DNA of 64,000 bases. Origin: an uncultured Roseateles sp. (GTDB lineage Bacteria > Pseudomonadota > Gammaproteobacteria > Burkholderiales > Burkholderiaceae). Positions 1 to 8,023 of this stretch are shown piece after piece. The DNA is taken from contig CAMPJJ010000017.1 in NCBI GenBank assembly GCA_946886855.1, positions 7,453-71,452 of the forward strand, read 5' to 3'. Each line of letters begins with the position of its first letter. Position 1 is the stretch's first letter. The position numbers and the translations under genes are program-made. The notes under the pieces were generated by a model. The model did no database searches and had not been told where the DNA came from. It was given only the letters and a program-made list of their open reading frames with translations.

Positions 1-117
1 GTAGTTCGACGGATCCGCTGGTGCTGTCGACGTGTCCGCAGCCGCCGGGCTGCTGGCCGCCATCCAGATGGTCGTCGCGAGCACCAGGCGCTTGAAGAGA
101 ACTCCCTGACTTCTCAT
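1..117 (-). CDS. Secreted protein, 5' end only (candidate RHS partner of the SpvB protein)
   Basis: Partial gene: only the first 39 codons lie in the window and the frame runs off the left edge. The visible residues form a clear Sec signal peptide: a charged start (MRSQG, then FKR), a hydrophobic core around LVLATTIWMAA, and a likely cleavage after SSPAAA. It follows the SpvB-like gene on the same strand after an 82-base gap. In known SpvB/TcB-type loci the next gene often encodes an RHS-repeat protein, so a secreted RHS protein is the first guess. That is inference from position only; no RHS repeat is visible here. Confidence 0.5.
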   Translation of the reverse strand, partial: MRSQGVLFKRLVLATTIWMAASSPAAADTSTAPADPSNY

Positions 118-199
118 GGTGAGCATTCCAATTTCGTTCTTTTGGACGCGGACACGCCGATCGCGGTGCGCATCGTTCCAGTCAGCATTCACGGGGCCG

Positions 200-3100
200 T
201 CAGTCTTCCAGGAGGATCTGCAGGATGGCGCTCAGCATGGCCGGAGACAGGCCTTGCGGGATGTTGGGAACATTGCCGCTCACCGCAGTCGCGAGCGGCT
301 CATTCCCCGCGGATGTCGCAGGCAGCACGTTCGGCACGGACCGGGCAATCGAGACCCGCTCAGGCCTGGAGATCCACCAACGGCACTCGACGGCTGAGGT
401 GCAACTCACGTCGTCCGCCAGATAGACAGTCGAGTCGGTGCTCCGATAGGTCTGGCCGTTGAGCATGTTCGTGGTGATCACCGAGGTCGGATAGCCCGCA
501 AGGTTCACGTCGCTCGTGATCGTCTGGCTCAACAGCTGCGAGCCGTCCAGGTCGTTGCCGGACGATCGGCTGAGACGCGCATAGGGACGCTTGATGGGCG
601 TCGACACAGCAGGACAGAGTCCGCTGCCCGCCACCAAGGCATTGCGCACCGCCACGTCGCTGGACGCGTCGCAGTAGGCATATTCCTTCAGGGCAATGAC
701 CTGCCCCTGATCCGAGGACGTGAGGCTGGCCAGCACATTGCTTGAACTCATCGGCATGCCCGTGTACGGGAAGCGCTGCGCGAAGCGGGTCACCGTCGTC
801 ATCTTCCGACCCGTCGGTGTCTCGCCCTGCGTCTTGAACACACGGTAGCCCAGCGAGCCGCGACCGTTCTTGTCGGCCCGCATGCCCGCATAGGCGTACT
901 CGGTGATCGACGGCTGGCCGGGGATGCCGGAAGGACTCGACACGGCGATCACCACGAATCCGGTCGGTGCGATGGCGACTTGGTCGGCGTCCACGTTGGA
1001 CTCGATGCCGACGCGATCGGTCCCCGCTGCGGACTGGTACGTGATCGTCGTGACGCCAGCCGTGCCCTCGCGGACGCTCAGCAGACGATCCGGGGGGATC
1101 GGATAGTTCGGCGTGTACAGCACGTTCGCCTCACCGTTCGGCGCATGGCCGAGACTCAGGATCTCCGTCGCGGACTTACCCGTGAAGTTGCCGATCAGCA
1201 TCTGGCGCCTGTAGGTTCCTCCCGTCAACCCGCTGGCCATGGTCCCCAGCCGATTCAACGGAATGTTGAATCCTCGGTCCTGGACTGTTGCACCGCCTCT
1301 GGAGATATACATGAACGCCTCGTAGTAGCGTTCGAAGCCCTCGCGCCAATCGTTGTACGGGACGAGGAAGAGCGAGTCGGTCCGACCATCTCCATTGAAA
1401 TCCATCGGCACCGGGAAACCGCCGCCAATCGTCGGCTGGTCGCCGGAAGACGGCGGCAGTCCGTTCCAGGCTGGCACCGGGAAGACGGTGAAGGTGGGAT
1501 CGGGAAGGCCATAGACGTAGGACCCTCCACCATTAAGCCCGCTCATGTTGACCCGCAACTCGGGCTGTCCGTCTCCTTGGATGTCCAACGAATTGGCCGA
1601 GGCGATCGCGGACCCGCGATTCGGAGAGTTCCGGAAATCGAAGTTGCCGTCACCTCGGGAAATGGCCACGTCGCCCAACTGCGAGCTGATCGGATACGAA
1701 CTGCTATAGATCTCTGCGCGCGGATCCGTCACCAGGAGGTCCGCCAGTCCATCGCCGTTCATGTCGAAAGTGGCTGAGCCGCCAAGTTCGCCGTTGCCGG
1801 ATTGCACCAACGGGAACGGTGCAAGGTTGGTGGCGATTTCAGTGAAGCCGCCTTCGCCGTTGCCGAGGAAGGCGCGGGTGCATTGCTGGGATGGACACAG
1901 ATCGAAAGTGGCTGCGCGGTAGTCCTTCTCGCCGATCCGACTGGTGATGACATCCAGGATGCCGTCATTGTTCAGATCGAGGAAGTAGAAATTCTCGGCA
2001 TCGCCCCAGCCCTTGTATGGACTGTTGCCTTCGTCCGTGTAATTGAAGTCCGGCATCCAGGCACGGAGGCGCTGCGGGAACCCGCTGACGTCCCGCTTCA
2101 CAAATCCCGTCGGCGTGTTCAGATACAGCGCGGAAGACAGATGCGGACAAGGGTTCTCGTCAACGACGAATTCGTACTTGTTGACGAACCGGAAGATGTC
2201 CGGCCGGCCGTCTCCGTTGAAATCGCGGATCAGCACGCCGATCCTGCAGTTCGTGGTCCATGGCCAACTTTCCATGGTGAATCGCTCGTTGGCGAGCACT
2301 GGATCGACGACCGTCGTGAACTGTCCGCCTCCGGTGCTCCGGTAGATTACATTGCGAGGCGTGCCATCGATCCGCACCCTCAACAGATCCGTCTTGCCGT
2401 CGTTGTCCACGTCGAGGGCGTAGATGCCTGACGGTGTTCCGGACAATTCGAGGGAAGAGTAGAGGTCGGCGGGCAGATTGAGCCCGGGGACCTCCGAGTA
2501 CGACACCGGACCGCCCTCGGTATAGGTGAAGGAAGTGGCCGGCAGGCACTTGCTGCCCGTGGGCGTTGTACATACACGTACGTCCTTGAGCAGCGGGCGA
2601 CCACTGACAGCGCCGTTGTCGTAGGTGAGACGCGTCGTGCGGACATGCACCGCGCCCACCACACTCCCGATATCCGATGGCGCATTGATATAGGTCGATA
2701 TCGAATTGAGCAATCGCACCGACACCGATTTATTGGCCCGATAGAGCGTTTCATCCCGCGCGCCGGGTGTGGCAGGTCGATCGGAATATGAGAAGACGAC
2801 CTTATTGCCGGGACCGTACTGGATCTCCTTGATGGAGACGTCCAAGCCGTAAGACGGATATCCGCCCGAATCGCCCATGTTCATGCCGACCTGGAACGAC
2901 GCCTGGTCGTAGAAGAACCGGATGTTGTTGCCGTGCTTGTCGAAGGTCTCGGACACGAGCCAGTTCATGGCCTTGCTGGCATGCACCGACGCCGTGCCGA
3001 AGACCACGGAACGGCTGCCTGCGTCCGCGGGCCCTTGGCCCAAGATGGAACGTCCACCTTCCGGGTGCCAGACCTGGAAGTACAGGGGGCCGGAGTCCGC

Positions 3101-3553
3101 GGTGCCACCGGCCACTCCGTATGCGCGCACTCTGGTGTTGCCGTCCGTTTCGACGCGGAACTCCCGATACGGCAGGGACACCAGCCCCTCCGCATCTCGC
3201 GTGGCGAGCCCGGTCGTGGGATTGCCATTCCCATCGAGCGAAATGAGCCGCGAGCCATTCAGGCACAACTTGTCGGTCGCCAGGAAATTGATGGTTCCCG
3301 AGGCCCCGTCGATCGCCTTGATGCCCGCGCATCTTGTGATCTGGGCGCCCGCGCTCAACGCCCAGCCGGCCCCCACGGAGCCGTTGCGGCCGCCGGAGTA
3401 GCTGATGGTGATATTCGGCTCGGCGCCCCGCCCCGGCGGCGTCTCCACCTTGATGCTGTACCCCGGCTGCCCGCTGGGTGACACCGACACCGCGGCGCCG
3501 CTCAATGCCGGCAATGCTGCCAGCAACAGACCCCAAAATGCACGAACACTCAT
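200..3553 (-). CDS. Secreted SpvB-domain / FG-GAP (VCBS) repeat protein
   Basis: Large secreted protein of about 1117 residues related to the SpvB/TcB half of Tc-toxin and RHS shells. After a signal peptide (about residues 1-21, cleavage near LSGAA) comes the SpvB-type opening (GYSIKVETPPGRG, then ISYSGGRNGSVGAGWAL). The middle carries at least five Ca-binding FG-GAP loops of the DxDxDG type: DVDNDGKTD near 381, DFNGDGRPD near 444, DLNNDGILD near 529, DMNGDGLAD near 602 and DFNGDGRTD near 721. The C-terminal part resembles the region before RHS repeats, but no RHS repeat or toxin tip is present. I chose the start at 3553 because it gives a normal signal peptide and has GAAGAGAG upstream; another ATG lies at 3583. 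It follows four small secreted proteins and precedes another secreted protein. A secreted scaffold is likely; the effector is not visible. Confidence 0.8.
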   Translation of the reverse strand: MSVRAFWGLLLAALPALSGAAVSVSPSGQPGYSIKVETPPGRGAEPNITISYSGGRNGSVGAGWALSAGAQITRCAGIKAIDGASGTINFLATDKLCLNGSRLISLDGNGNPTTGLATRDAEGLVSLPYREFRVETDGNTRVRAYGVAGGTADSGPLYFQVWHPEGGRSILGQGPADAGSRSVVFGTASVHASKAMNWLVSETFDKHGNNIRFFYDQASFQVGMNMGDSGGYPSYGLDVSIKEIQYGPGNKVVFSYSDRPATPGARDETLYRANKSVSVRLLNSISTYINAPSDIGSVVGAVHVRTTRLTYDNGAVSGRPLLKDVRVCTTPTGSKCLPATSFTYTEGGPVSYSEVPGLNLPADLYSSLELSGTPSGIYALDVDNDGKTDLLRVRIDGTPRNVIYRSTGGGQFTTVVDPVLANERFTMESWPWTTNCRIGVLIRDFNGDGRPDIFRFVNKYEFVVDENPCPHLSSALYLNTPTGFVKRDVSGFPQRLRAWMPDFNYTDEGNSPYKGWGDAENFYFLDLNNDGILDVITSRIGEKDYRAATFDLCPSQQCTRAFLGNGEGGFTEIATNLAPFPLVQSGNGELGGSATFDMNGDGLADLLVTDPRAEIYSSSYPISSQLGDVAISRGDGNFDFRNSPNRGSAIASANSLDIQGDGQPELRVNMSGLNGGGSYVYGLPDPTFTVFPVPAWNGLPPSSGDQPTIGGGFPVPMDFNGDGRTDSLFLVPYNDWREGFERYYEAFMYISRGGATVQDRGFNIPLNRLGTMASGLTGGTYRRQMLIGNFTGKSATEILSLGHAPNGEANVLYTPNYPIPPDRLLSVREGTAGVTTITYQSAAGTDRVGIESNVDADQVAIAPTGFVVIAVSSPSGIPGQPSITEYAYAGMRADKNGRGSLGYRVFKTQGETPTGRKMTTVTRFAQRFPYTGMPMSSSNVLASLTSSDQGQVIALKEYAYCDASSDVAVRNALVAGSGLCPAVSTPIKRPYARLSRSSGNDLDGSQLLSQTITSDVNLAGYPTSVITTNMLNGQTYRSTDSTVYLADDVSCTSAVECRWWISRPERVSIARSVPNVLPATSAGNEPLATAVSGNVPNIPQGLSPAMLSAILQILLED

Positions 3554-3657
3554 CGAGTTCACTCTCTTCGAAACGCCAGTCATACGAGTTCTTTTCCGAA
3601 TGCTGCGACGTAAGCCGCTCTCTCTACGGATCCAAAGATTTGCAGGGGTTCATGAAA

Positions 3658-3671
3658 CGCCGTCGACGGCG
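3658..3671. repeat. 14-base perfect palindrome between small-protein genes and SpvB gene
   Basis: CGCCGTCGACGGCG reads the same on both strands and lies just after the stop of the last small secreted protein. It could fold as a short hairpin that partly separates expression of the small proteins from the large SpvB gene. No T-run follows on the minus strand, so I do not call it a terminator. Confidence 0.3.
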
Positions 3672-3676
3672 ATTAC

Positions 3677-4066
3677 TCAGGGCTCCAGCCCCACCCACAT
3701 CAAGCTGCACCGCCCACTGAACGCCCGCAACGCCGGGTCATCCGTGATGCGCAGGCGCACGGCCTTCCCCTTCACATGCGCGATGGTCAGCAGCGTGAAC
3801 ATCCGCTGGCTGGCGTCCGTGGACTTGAGCGTGGTGATGTATTCATTGCTGCAGGTCATCCCCGTCGGCAGCGTGAAGCCGCCGCGGATCTTGATTTCCA
3901 TGTTGCCGGCCTGATGCCCACCGCCGGCGACTTCCAGCACGCCGACGTTTTCGAGGAAGACGGGGCCTGTGTCGCCCTCCGCCGCCACCGCTACGCCGGA
4001 CGCGTACAGCAGTCCGACCAGCAGGGGCGATGCGATCGCGCGGCCGACTTTCCAGATCGTTGTCAT
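3677..4066 (-). CDS. Small secreted two-cysteine protein (paralogue 1)
   Basis: Exported protein of 129 residues with a signal peptide ending near AVAA. The mature part is about 100 residues with two cysteines (in PTGMTC and GRCSLMW) that could form a disulfide. Between them lies a hydrophobic helix (MFTLLTIAHVKGK) followed by a strand (AVRLRITDD). It is clearly paralogous to the next upstream gene: both carry AGNMEIK, TLPTGMTC, ITT, a helix ending in GK, and GRCSLMW. Its ATG overlaps the stop of that gene (ATGA), so the two are translationally coupled. I do not recognise a named family. The helix/GK-strand/Cys layout is reminiscent of OB-fold B subunits of AB5-type toxins, which is only a hypothesis. 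Confidence 0.75.
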   Translation of the reverse strand: MTTIWKVGRAIASPLLVGLLYASGVAVAAEGDTGPVFLENVGVLEVAGGGHQAGNMEIKIRGGFTLPTGMTCSNEYITTLKSTDASQRMFTLLTIAHVKGKAVRLRITDDPALRAFSGRCSLMWVGLEP

Positions 4067-4476
4067 GAGTTCACTCCGGTTGCGTCAGGGGGCAGCACTT
4101 CCGCCCACATCAGGCTGCAGCGTCCCGGATACGCGCGGAGCGACGCATCGTCGGAGATTTGCAAGGTCACCGACTTGCCCGCCAGATGAGCCATCGTGAG
4201 CAGCGCGAACAAGCGCTTGTCAGGATCGCCCTCGCGCTTCGTGGTGATGAAGGTCTTGTCGCAGGTCATGCCCGTGGGCAGGGTGGCGGGACTGCGGAGC
4301 TTGATCTCCATGTTGCCCGCCAGATGCCCCGTGGGGCCTGGCGTCTGCTGCACGCCCACGCTCTCGAGAAGGAGCAGGCCGATGTAGGTCTCCGCCGCCC
4401 GCGTCGAAGTGCCGGTCAATGCCGACACCACGATCGCCACTGCCATCGCGTGGCCCGTTCGACCGATTACTCTCAT
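4063..4476 (-). CDS. Small secreted two-cysteine protein (paralogue 2)
   Basis: Exported protein of 137 residues; the signal peptide ends near STRAAE. The mature region matches its downstream paralogue: AGNMEIKLR, TLPTGMTC, ITT, a helix (LFALLTMAHLAGK), a strand (SVTLQISDD) and GRCSLMW. A short tail (PPDATGVNS) is extra. A strong ribosome site (GGAGGAGG) lies just upstream of the ATG. It overlaps the next gene by four bases and follows the gene at 4493 by 16 bases, so it sits inside a tight operon. Function unknown; export and probable disulfide are inferred from the sequence. Confidence 0.75.
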   Translation of the reverse strand: MRVIGRTGHAMAVAIVVSALTGTSTRAAETYIGLLLLESVGVQQTPGPTGHLAGNMEIKLRSPATLPTGMTCDKTFITTKREGDPDKRLFALLTMAHLAGKSVTLQISDDASLRAYPGRCSLMWAEVLPPDATGVNS

Positions 4477-4492
4477 CGCGCCTCCTCCGCCC

Positions 4493-4873
4493 TCAAATCG
4501 GCTTGCTCACTGTCACGTGTCGCGCCACGCAGAAGCCATTGGCGGTTTCCGGCGCATCGATGTTCACGCTCAGCGTCAGCCCCTTGCCGAGCGCCGACAT
4601 CACGAACGCCATCATCTGCAGGTCACGGCCGACGAACAGCACCTGACCGTTGGAGAACTTGCCGCAGTTCTCCACTGCCGTGATGCCCTTCAAGGTGAAC
4701 CAGAACATCGGCGCCGGCCAGCCCGGGATCGACGACGCGTCATGCGTCCGCATGAGGTCGACCTGACCGGTCACTGTCGTCTCCGCCAACACCGCGCTTG
4801 ATACGGAGAAAAGCGTCGCGGCAGTCGCGGCCGCCCCGAATGCACGCGCGCACAGACGTTTCAATGTCGTCAT
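4493..4873 (-). CDS. Small secreted two-cysteine protein (divergent paralogue 3)
   Basis: Exported protein of about 126 residues. The ATG at 4873 gives a normal signal peptide (RLCARAFGAAATAATLF, cleavage near VLAE); a GTG at 4930 would add an implausible acidic leader and overlap the upstream gene. Sequence identity to the two downstream paralogues is low, but the plan is the same: an N-terminal strand region, a first mature cysteine (VENCGKF), a hydrophobic helix (LQMMAFVMSALGKG), a strand (LTLSVNID) and a second cysteine near the end (GFCVARHVTV). I read it as the same fold. Function unknown. Confidence 0.65.
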   Translation of the reverse strand: MTTLKRLCARAFGAAATAATLFSVSSAVLAETTVTGQVDLMRTHDASSIPGWPAPMFWFTLKGITAVENCGKFSNGQVLFVGRDLQMMAFVMSALGKGLTLSVNIDAPETANGFCVARHVTVSKPI

Positions 4874-4896
4874 GTCTTGTCCTCTCAAATCCTTGC

Positions 4897-5259
4897 TCAC
4901 GGCGTCACCGTCACCGAGGTCAACGGGCACGACAGCGGATCGCCCCAGGGGCCGCGCCTGTCGGTGTCGATGTCATAGATGAGCGTCATGGCGCTTTTCA
5001 TCATCACGGCGGCCGCAAGCGTCCTGTAGAGCACGGCATCGTTGTCCGCGTACAGGTAGACGCTGGTGCAGCCGTTCTCCAGGCCTGGCCCGTAGAGCAT
5101 CTGCATCTTGCGTGCGCCGACGGTGACGTGCGTGCTCGAGTGCGCGCGCAGCTGCAGGCTTGCGCCCGCGGGAACCGAGGTGACCTTCTCGACCGCCGTT
5201 GCCGTCTGCACAGATGTCGTCAGGCACGCCGCGACGACCACCGAAGCCAGCTTCTTCAT
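4897..5259 (-). CDS. Small secreted two-cysteine protein (divergent paralogue 4), first gene of the operon
   Basis: Exported protein of about 120 residues with a standard signal peptide (MKKLASVVVAACL, cleavage near ATA). The ATG at 5259 is preferred to the GTG six bases upstream because GGGAGGGAG is well placed for it. The mature part again has a first cysteine (ENGCTSVYLY), a hydrophobic helix (LYRTLAAAVMMKSA), a strand (MTLIYDID) and a cysteine close to the C terminus (LSCPLTSVTV). It opens the minus-strand operon that leads to the SpvB-like gene and is divergent from the lacI gene at 5499. No function recognised. Confidence 0.65.
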   Translation of the reverse strand: MKKLASVVVAACLTTSVQTATAVEKVTSVPAGASLQLRAHSSTHVTVGARKMQMLYGPGLENGCTSVYLYADNDAVLYRTLAAAVMMKSAMTLIYDIDTDRRGPWGDPLSCPLTSVTVTP

Positions 5260-5498
5260 TGCCACTCCCTCCCTGAATCTCTTTTGTTTTCCGACATCGC
5301 CCGGGTGTCCGGATCATGTCCGCAGGGCTCCCGCCATGCGCCGGGGCGCGACGTTACCGTCTTCACGCCGTCTTATCAATGCGTGCCCTCACCAGGGCAC
5401 CGGCGCTCGCCCCTGACATCACCCCGTCACGGTACCGTTGTCCCACCTCCCGCAACCGTCCCTTACACTCGCCGCGCACCGACAACGCTATCCCCCTC

Positions 5499-6524
5499 AT
5501 GAAGAGCACCAAGTCCGCCCGCACGCCGCCCTCGAAGGTGACGCTGGGCATGGTTGCCGAAGTCAGCGGGGTCTCGCCGAGCACCGTCTCCCGCATCCTC
5601 AACGGCACCGCCGTCGTCAGCCAGGAGAAGAAGGACGCCGTCGACCGCGCGATCGCCGACCTCGGCTTCGTCCCGAATCCGATCGCCCGCGTGCTGGCCG
5701 GCGGGCGCTCCCTCAGCGTCGGCGTGGTGACGCAGTCGATCGACAGCCCCTACTACGGCGTCGCCCTGCGGGGCATCGAGGAAGTGCTGGATGCCGCGGG
5801 CTACGTCCCCCTCTTCGCCAGCGGCCACTGGAACGCGAAGGAAGAGCAGCGCTGCATCGATACGCTGCGCGCACGCCGCGTCGACGGGATCATCGTGCTC
5901 ACGGGGCGGCTCAGCGACGAGTCGCTGCGCAAGCTCGCCAAGGACCTGCCGGTGGTCGTCACCGGCCGCACCTTGAAGGCGCCGAGCCTGTACGCGCTGA
6001 ACTTCAACGATTTCGAAGGCGCTCGCCTGGCGACGCATCACCTGCTGACGCTGGGCCATCGCAAGATCGCCTTCATCGCCGGCGATCCGGTCCACCCCGA
6101 TGCGCAAGAACGCTTGAAGGGCTATCGCGCCGCGCTGGAGGCGGCCGGGGTGAAGTACAAGCCGGCGCTGGTGCTGCCGGGCATGTTCCAGGAAGACAGC
6201 GGCGTGATGGCCGTCGAGCGACTGATCGACAGCCGTGAGCCCTTCACCGCGATCTTCTCGGCGAACGACCAGATGGCGTTCGGCGCTTCGCTGGCGTTGT
6301 ACCGCCGCGGACTGCGCGTGCCCGAGGACGTCTCCATCGTCGGCTTCGACGACCTGGCCGGGGCCGCGCATTGCATCCCGCCCCTCACGACGATCCACCA
6401 GGCCGGCCTCGAGCTCGGCCGCTGCGCCGCCCAGGCGCTGCTGGACCTGCTGGGCACCAAGGTTCCCACCGTCCAGCTTCCTGAGCCGCGGCTGATCATC
6501 CGGTCGTCGACACGGTCGCTCTGA
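5499..6524 (+). CDS. LacI-family transcriptional regulator of the glucoside cluster
   Basis: Sugar-responsive repressor of 341 residues, the usual LacI length. The N terminus has the LacI helix-turn-helix and hinge (VTLGMVAEVSGVSPSTVSRI, then VPNPIARVLAGGRS), followed by a periplasmic-binding-like domain (SVGVVTQSIDSPYYG, FSANDQMAFGAS, VSIVGFDDL). I start at the ATG at 5499; the frame is open upstream, but that sequence is not LacI-like. It precedes a sugar ABC operon on the same strand. A palindrome of the form expected for a LacI-family operator occurs before that operon and again before the TonB receptor at 12707, so this protein probably represses both until a glucoside is present. Confidence 0.9.
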   Translation: MKSTKSARTPPSKVTLGMVAEVSGVSPSTVSRILNGTAVVSQEKKDAVDRAIADLGFVPNPIARVLAGGRSLSVGVVTQSIDSPYYGVALRGIEEVLDAAGYVPLFASGHWNAKEEQRCIDTLRARRVDGIIVLTGRLSDESLRKLAKDLPVVVTGRTLKAPSLYALNFNDFEGARLATHHLLTLGHRKIAFIAGDPVHPDAQERLKGYRAALEAAGVKYKPALVLPGMFQEDSGVMAVERLIDSREPFTAIFSANDQMAFGASLALYRRGLRVPEDVSIVGFDDLAGAAHCIPPLTTIHQAGLELGRCAAQALLDLLGTKVPTVQLPEPRLIIRSSTRSL

Positions 6525-6565
6525 TCGGGCCTGGGTACTTCCACCGCCGCTGGCCCTCACCCCCG

Positions 6566-6589
6566 CCCTCTCCCGCAAGCGGGAGAGGG
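6566..6589. repeat. REP-like palindrome after lacI
   Basis: Eleven-base perfect arms (CCCTCTCCCGC and GCGGGAGAGGG) are separated by AA. This type of CTCTCCCGC/GCGGGAGAG element is a common dispersed intergenic palindrome in Burkholderiales and Xanthomonadales. It lies just after the lacI stop and before the ABC operon promoter. There is no T-run, so it may act as an mRNA stabiliser or Rho-assisted stop. No second copy was noticed in this window. Confidence 0.55.
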
Positions 6590-6641
6590 AGTAAGAAATC
6601 AGCACTAACCCTGGTACGGTCACACTCGCTCGTTCGTTATC

Positions 6642-6657
6642 ATGAAAGCGCTTTCAT
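6642..6657. promoter_or_regulatory. LacI-family operator 1 (upstream of ABC importer operon)
   Basis: ATGAAAGCGCTTTCAT is a perfect 16-base palindrome with the central GC pair typical of LacI-family operators. It ends 28 bases before the ATG of the solute-binding protein and overlaps a possible -10 (TATCAT). The inner 14 bases (TGAAAGCGCTTTCA) recur exactly at 12592-12605. Confidence 0.75.
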
Positions 6658-6685
6658 AAACAGAACGACGACGGAGACAGACAGC

Positions 6686-8008
6686 ATGCGGCAGTGGGCA
6701 CGATGCCTCTCGGCGATGGCATTGACCTTGGGCGTGGCCCAGGCAGGGTCAGGCGTTGCCGCGCAAACCTCCGCTTCTGCAGCGTCTCCTTCTGCGGCTC
6801 CTTCGACGGCTCCCACCGCAGTCACCACCACGCTGACCGTTGCCGCCTTCCCCGCCATCGACGAGATCGTGCGCAGCGCGCTTCCCGCCTGGAAGGCGCT
6901 GCATCCCGACGTCGACGTGAAGATCGTGAGCCGCGAGCTCAACGACCACCACACCGCGATGACGACGGCGCTGTCGACCGCCAAGGGCCTGCCCGACGTG
7001 ATGGCGCTGGAGATCGGTTATCTCGGCCGCTTCGCGCAGGGCACCGGGCTCGAGGACCTGTCCGGACCGCCCTACAACCTGAGCGCCGACAAGTCGCGCT
7101 TCGTCGCCTACGCCTTCGACCAGGCGACCACGCCCAAGGGCGCGGTGCTCGCCGTGCCGACCGACATCGGTCCCGGCGCCCTGCTCTACCGCACCGACCT
7201 GCTGGCCAAGGCGGGACTCAAGGAATGCGACCTGACCGGCAGCTGGGAAGGCTACGTCGCCGCCGGCGTGAAGATCAAGGCGGCGACCGGCGCCTACCTG
7301 ATGGCCCATGCCCGCGACATGAAGGACATCCTCATCCGCACCGGCCTGGAGCCGGGCGAGGGCCTGTTCTTCGACAAGGACTCCCGCCCGCTGGTGAACA
7401 CGCCGCGCTTCGTCCGCGCCTTCGAGCTGGCCCGCGCGGTGCGCCGTCAGCAGCTCGACGCCAAGGTCATCGCCTGGTCCTCCGACTGGTCCGAAGGCTT
7501 CAAGCGCGGCGGCATCGCGACACAGATGTCGGGCGCCTGGCTGGCCGGCCACCTGAACACCTGGCTCGCGCCCAGCACCCGCGGGAAGTGGCGTTCGGCG
7601 CAACTCCCCGAAGGCGCCTTCGCGGCCTACGGCGGCACCTTCTTCGCCATCGCCCGCCATGGCGACGCGGCCCGCAAGCCGATGGCCTACGAGTTCATCC
7701 GCTTCATGACGATGAACCGCACGCAGCAGCTCGCGGCCTTCAAGGCGCAGGACGCCTTCCCCGCGCTGATCGACGCGCAGACCGATCCCTTCTACGACCT
7801 GCCCCTGCCCTTCCTCGGTGGCCAGCAGGCCCGCCGCGACTGGCGCGAGGCCGCCGACCAAATCCGCGCCTTCCCCGTGCACAAGCAGGACAACTTCGCC
7901 AAGGAAGTGATCGACACCGAACTCGACAAGGTGCTCGACCGCGGCAAGGACATCCCGACCGCCCTGGCCGACGCGCAGCGCCTGCTGCTGCTGCGCGCGC
8001 ACCGCTGA
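6686..8008 (+). CDS. Sugar ABC transporter, periplasmic solute-binding protein (family 1)
   Basis: Lipid-free periplasmic binding protein of 440 residues. It has a Sec signal peptide (RQWARCLSAMALTLGVAQA) followed by a Ala/Ser/Pro/Thr-rich linker and a family 1 solute-binding fold (TLTVAAFPAIDEIVRSALPAW, GLPDVMALEIGYLGRF, DIGPGALLYRTDLLAKAG, MSGAWLAGHL). It should capture an oligosaccharide and hand it to the two permeases that follow after 15 bases. The beta-glucosidase in the same operon suggests a beta-glucoside such as cellobiose; the exact substrate is inference. It is the first gene after operator 1, so expression is likely LacI-controlled. Confidence 0.88.
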   Translation: MRQWARCLSAMALTLGVAQAGSGVAAQTSASAASPSAAPSTAPTAVTTTLTVAAFPAIDEIVRSALPAWKALHPDVDVKIVSRELNDHHTAMTTALSTAKGLPDVMALEIGYLGRFAQGTGLEDLSGPPYNLSADKSRFVAYAFDQATTPKGAVLAVPTDIGPGALLYRTDLLAKAGLKECDLTGSWEGYVAAGVKIKAATGAYLMAHARDMKDILIRTGLEPGEGLFFDKDSRPLVNTPRFVRAFELARAVRRQQLDAKVIAWSSDWSEGFKRGGIATQMSGAWLAGHLNTWLAPSTRGKWRSAQLPEGAFAAYGGTFFAIARHGDAARKPMAYEFIRFMTMNRTQQLAAFKAQDAFPALIDAQTDPFYDLPLPFLGGQQARRDWREAADQIRAFPVHKQDNFAKEVIDTELDKVLDRGKDIPTALADAQRLLLLRAHR

Positions 8009-8023
8009 CCCGGAACCACGACG

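Noticed and set aside
5429..5438. Palindrome ACGGTACCGT upstream of lacI as an autoregulatory operator
   Set aside because: It differs from the TGAAAGCGCTTTCA operators shared by the regulon and is short enough to arise by chance.
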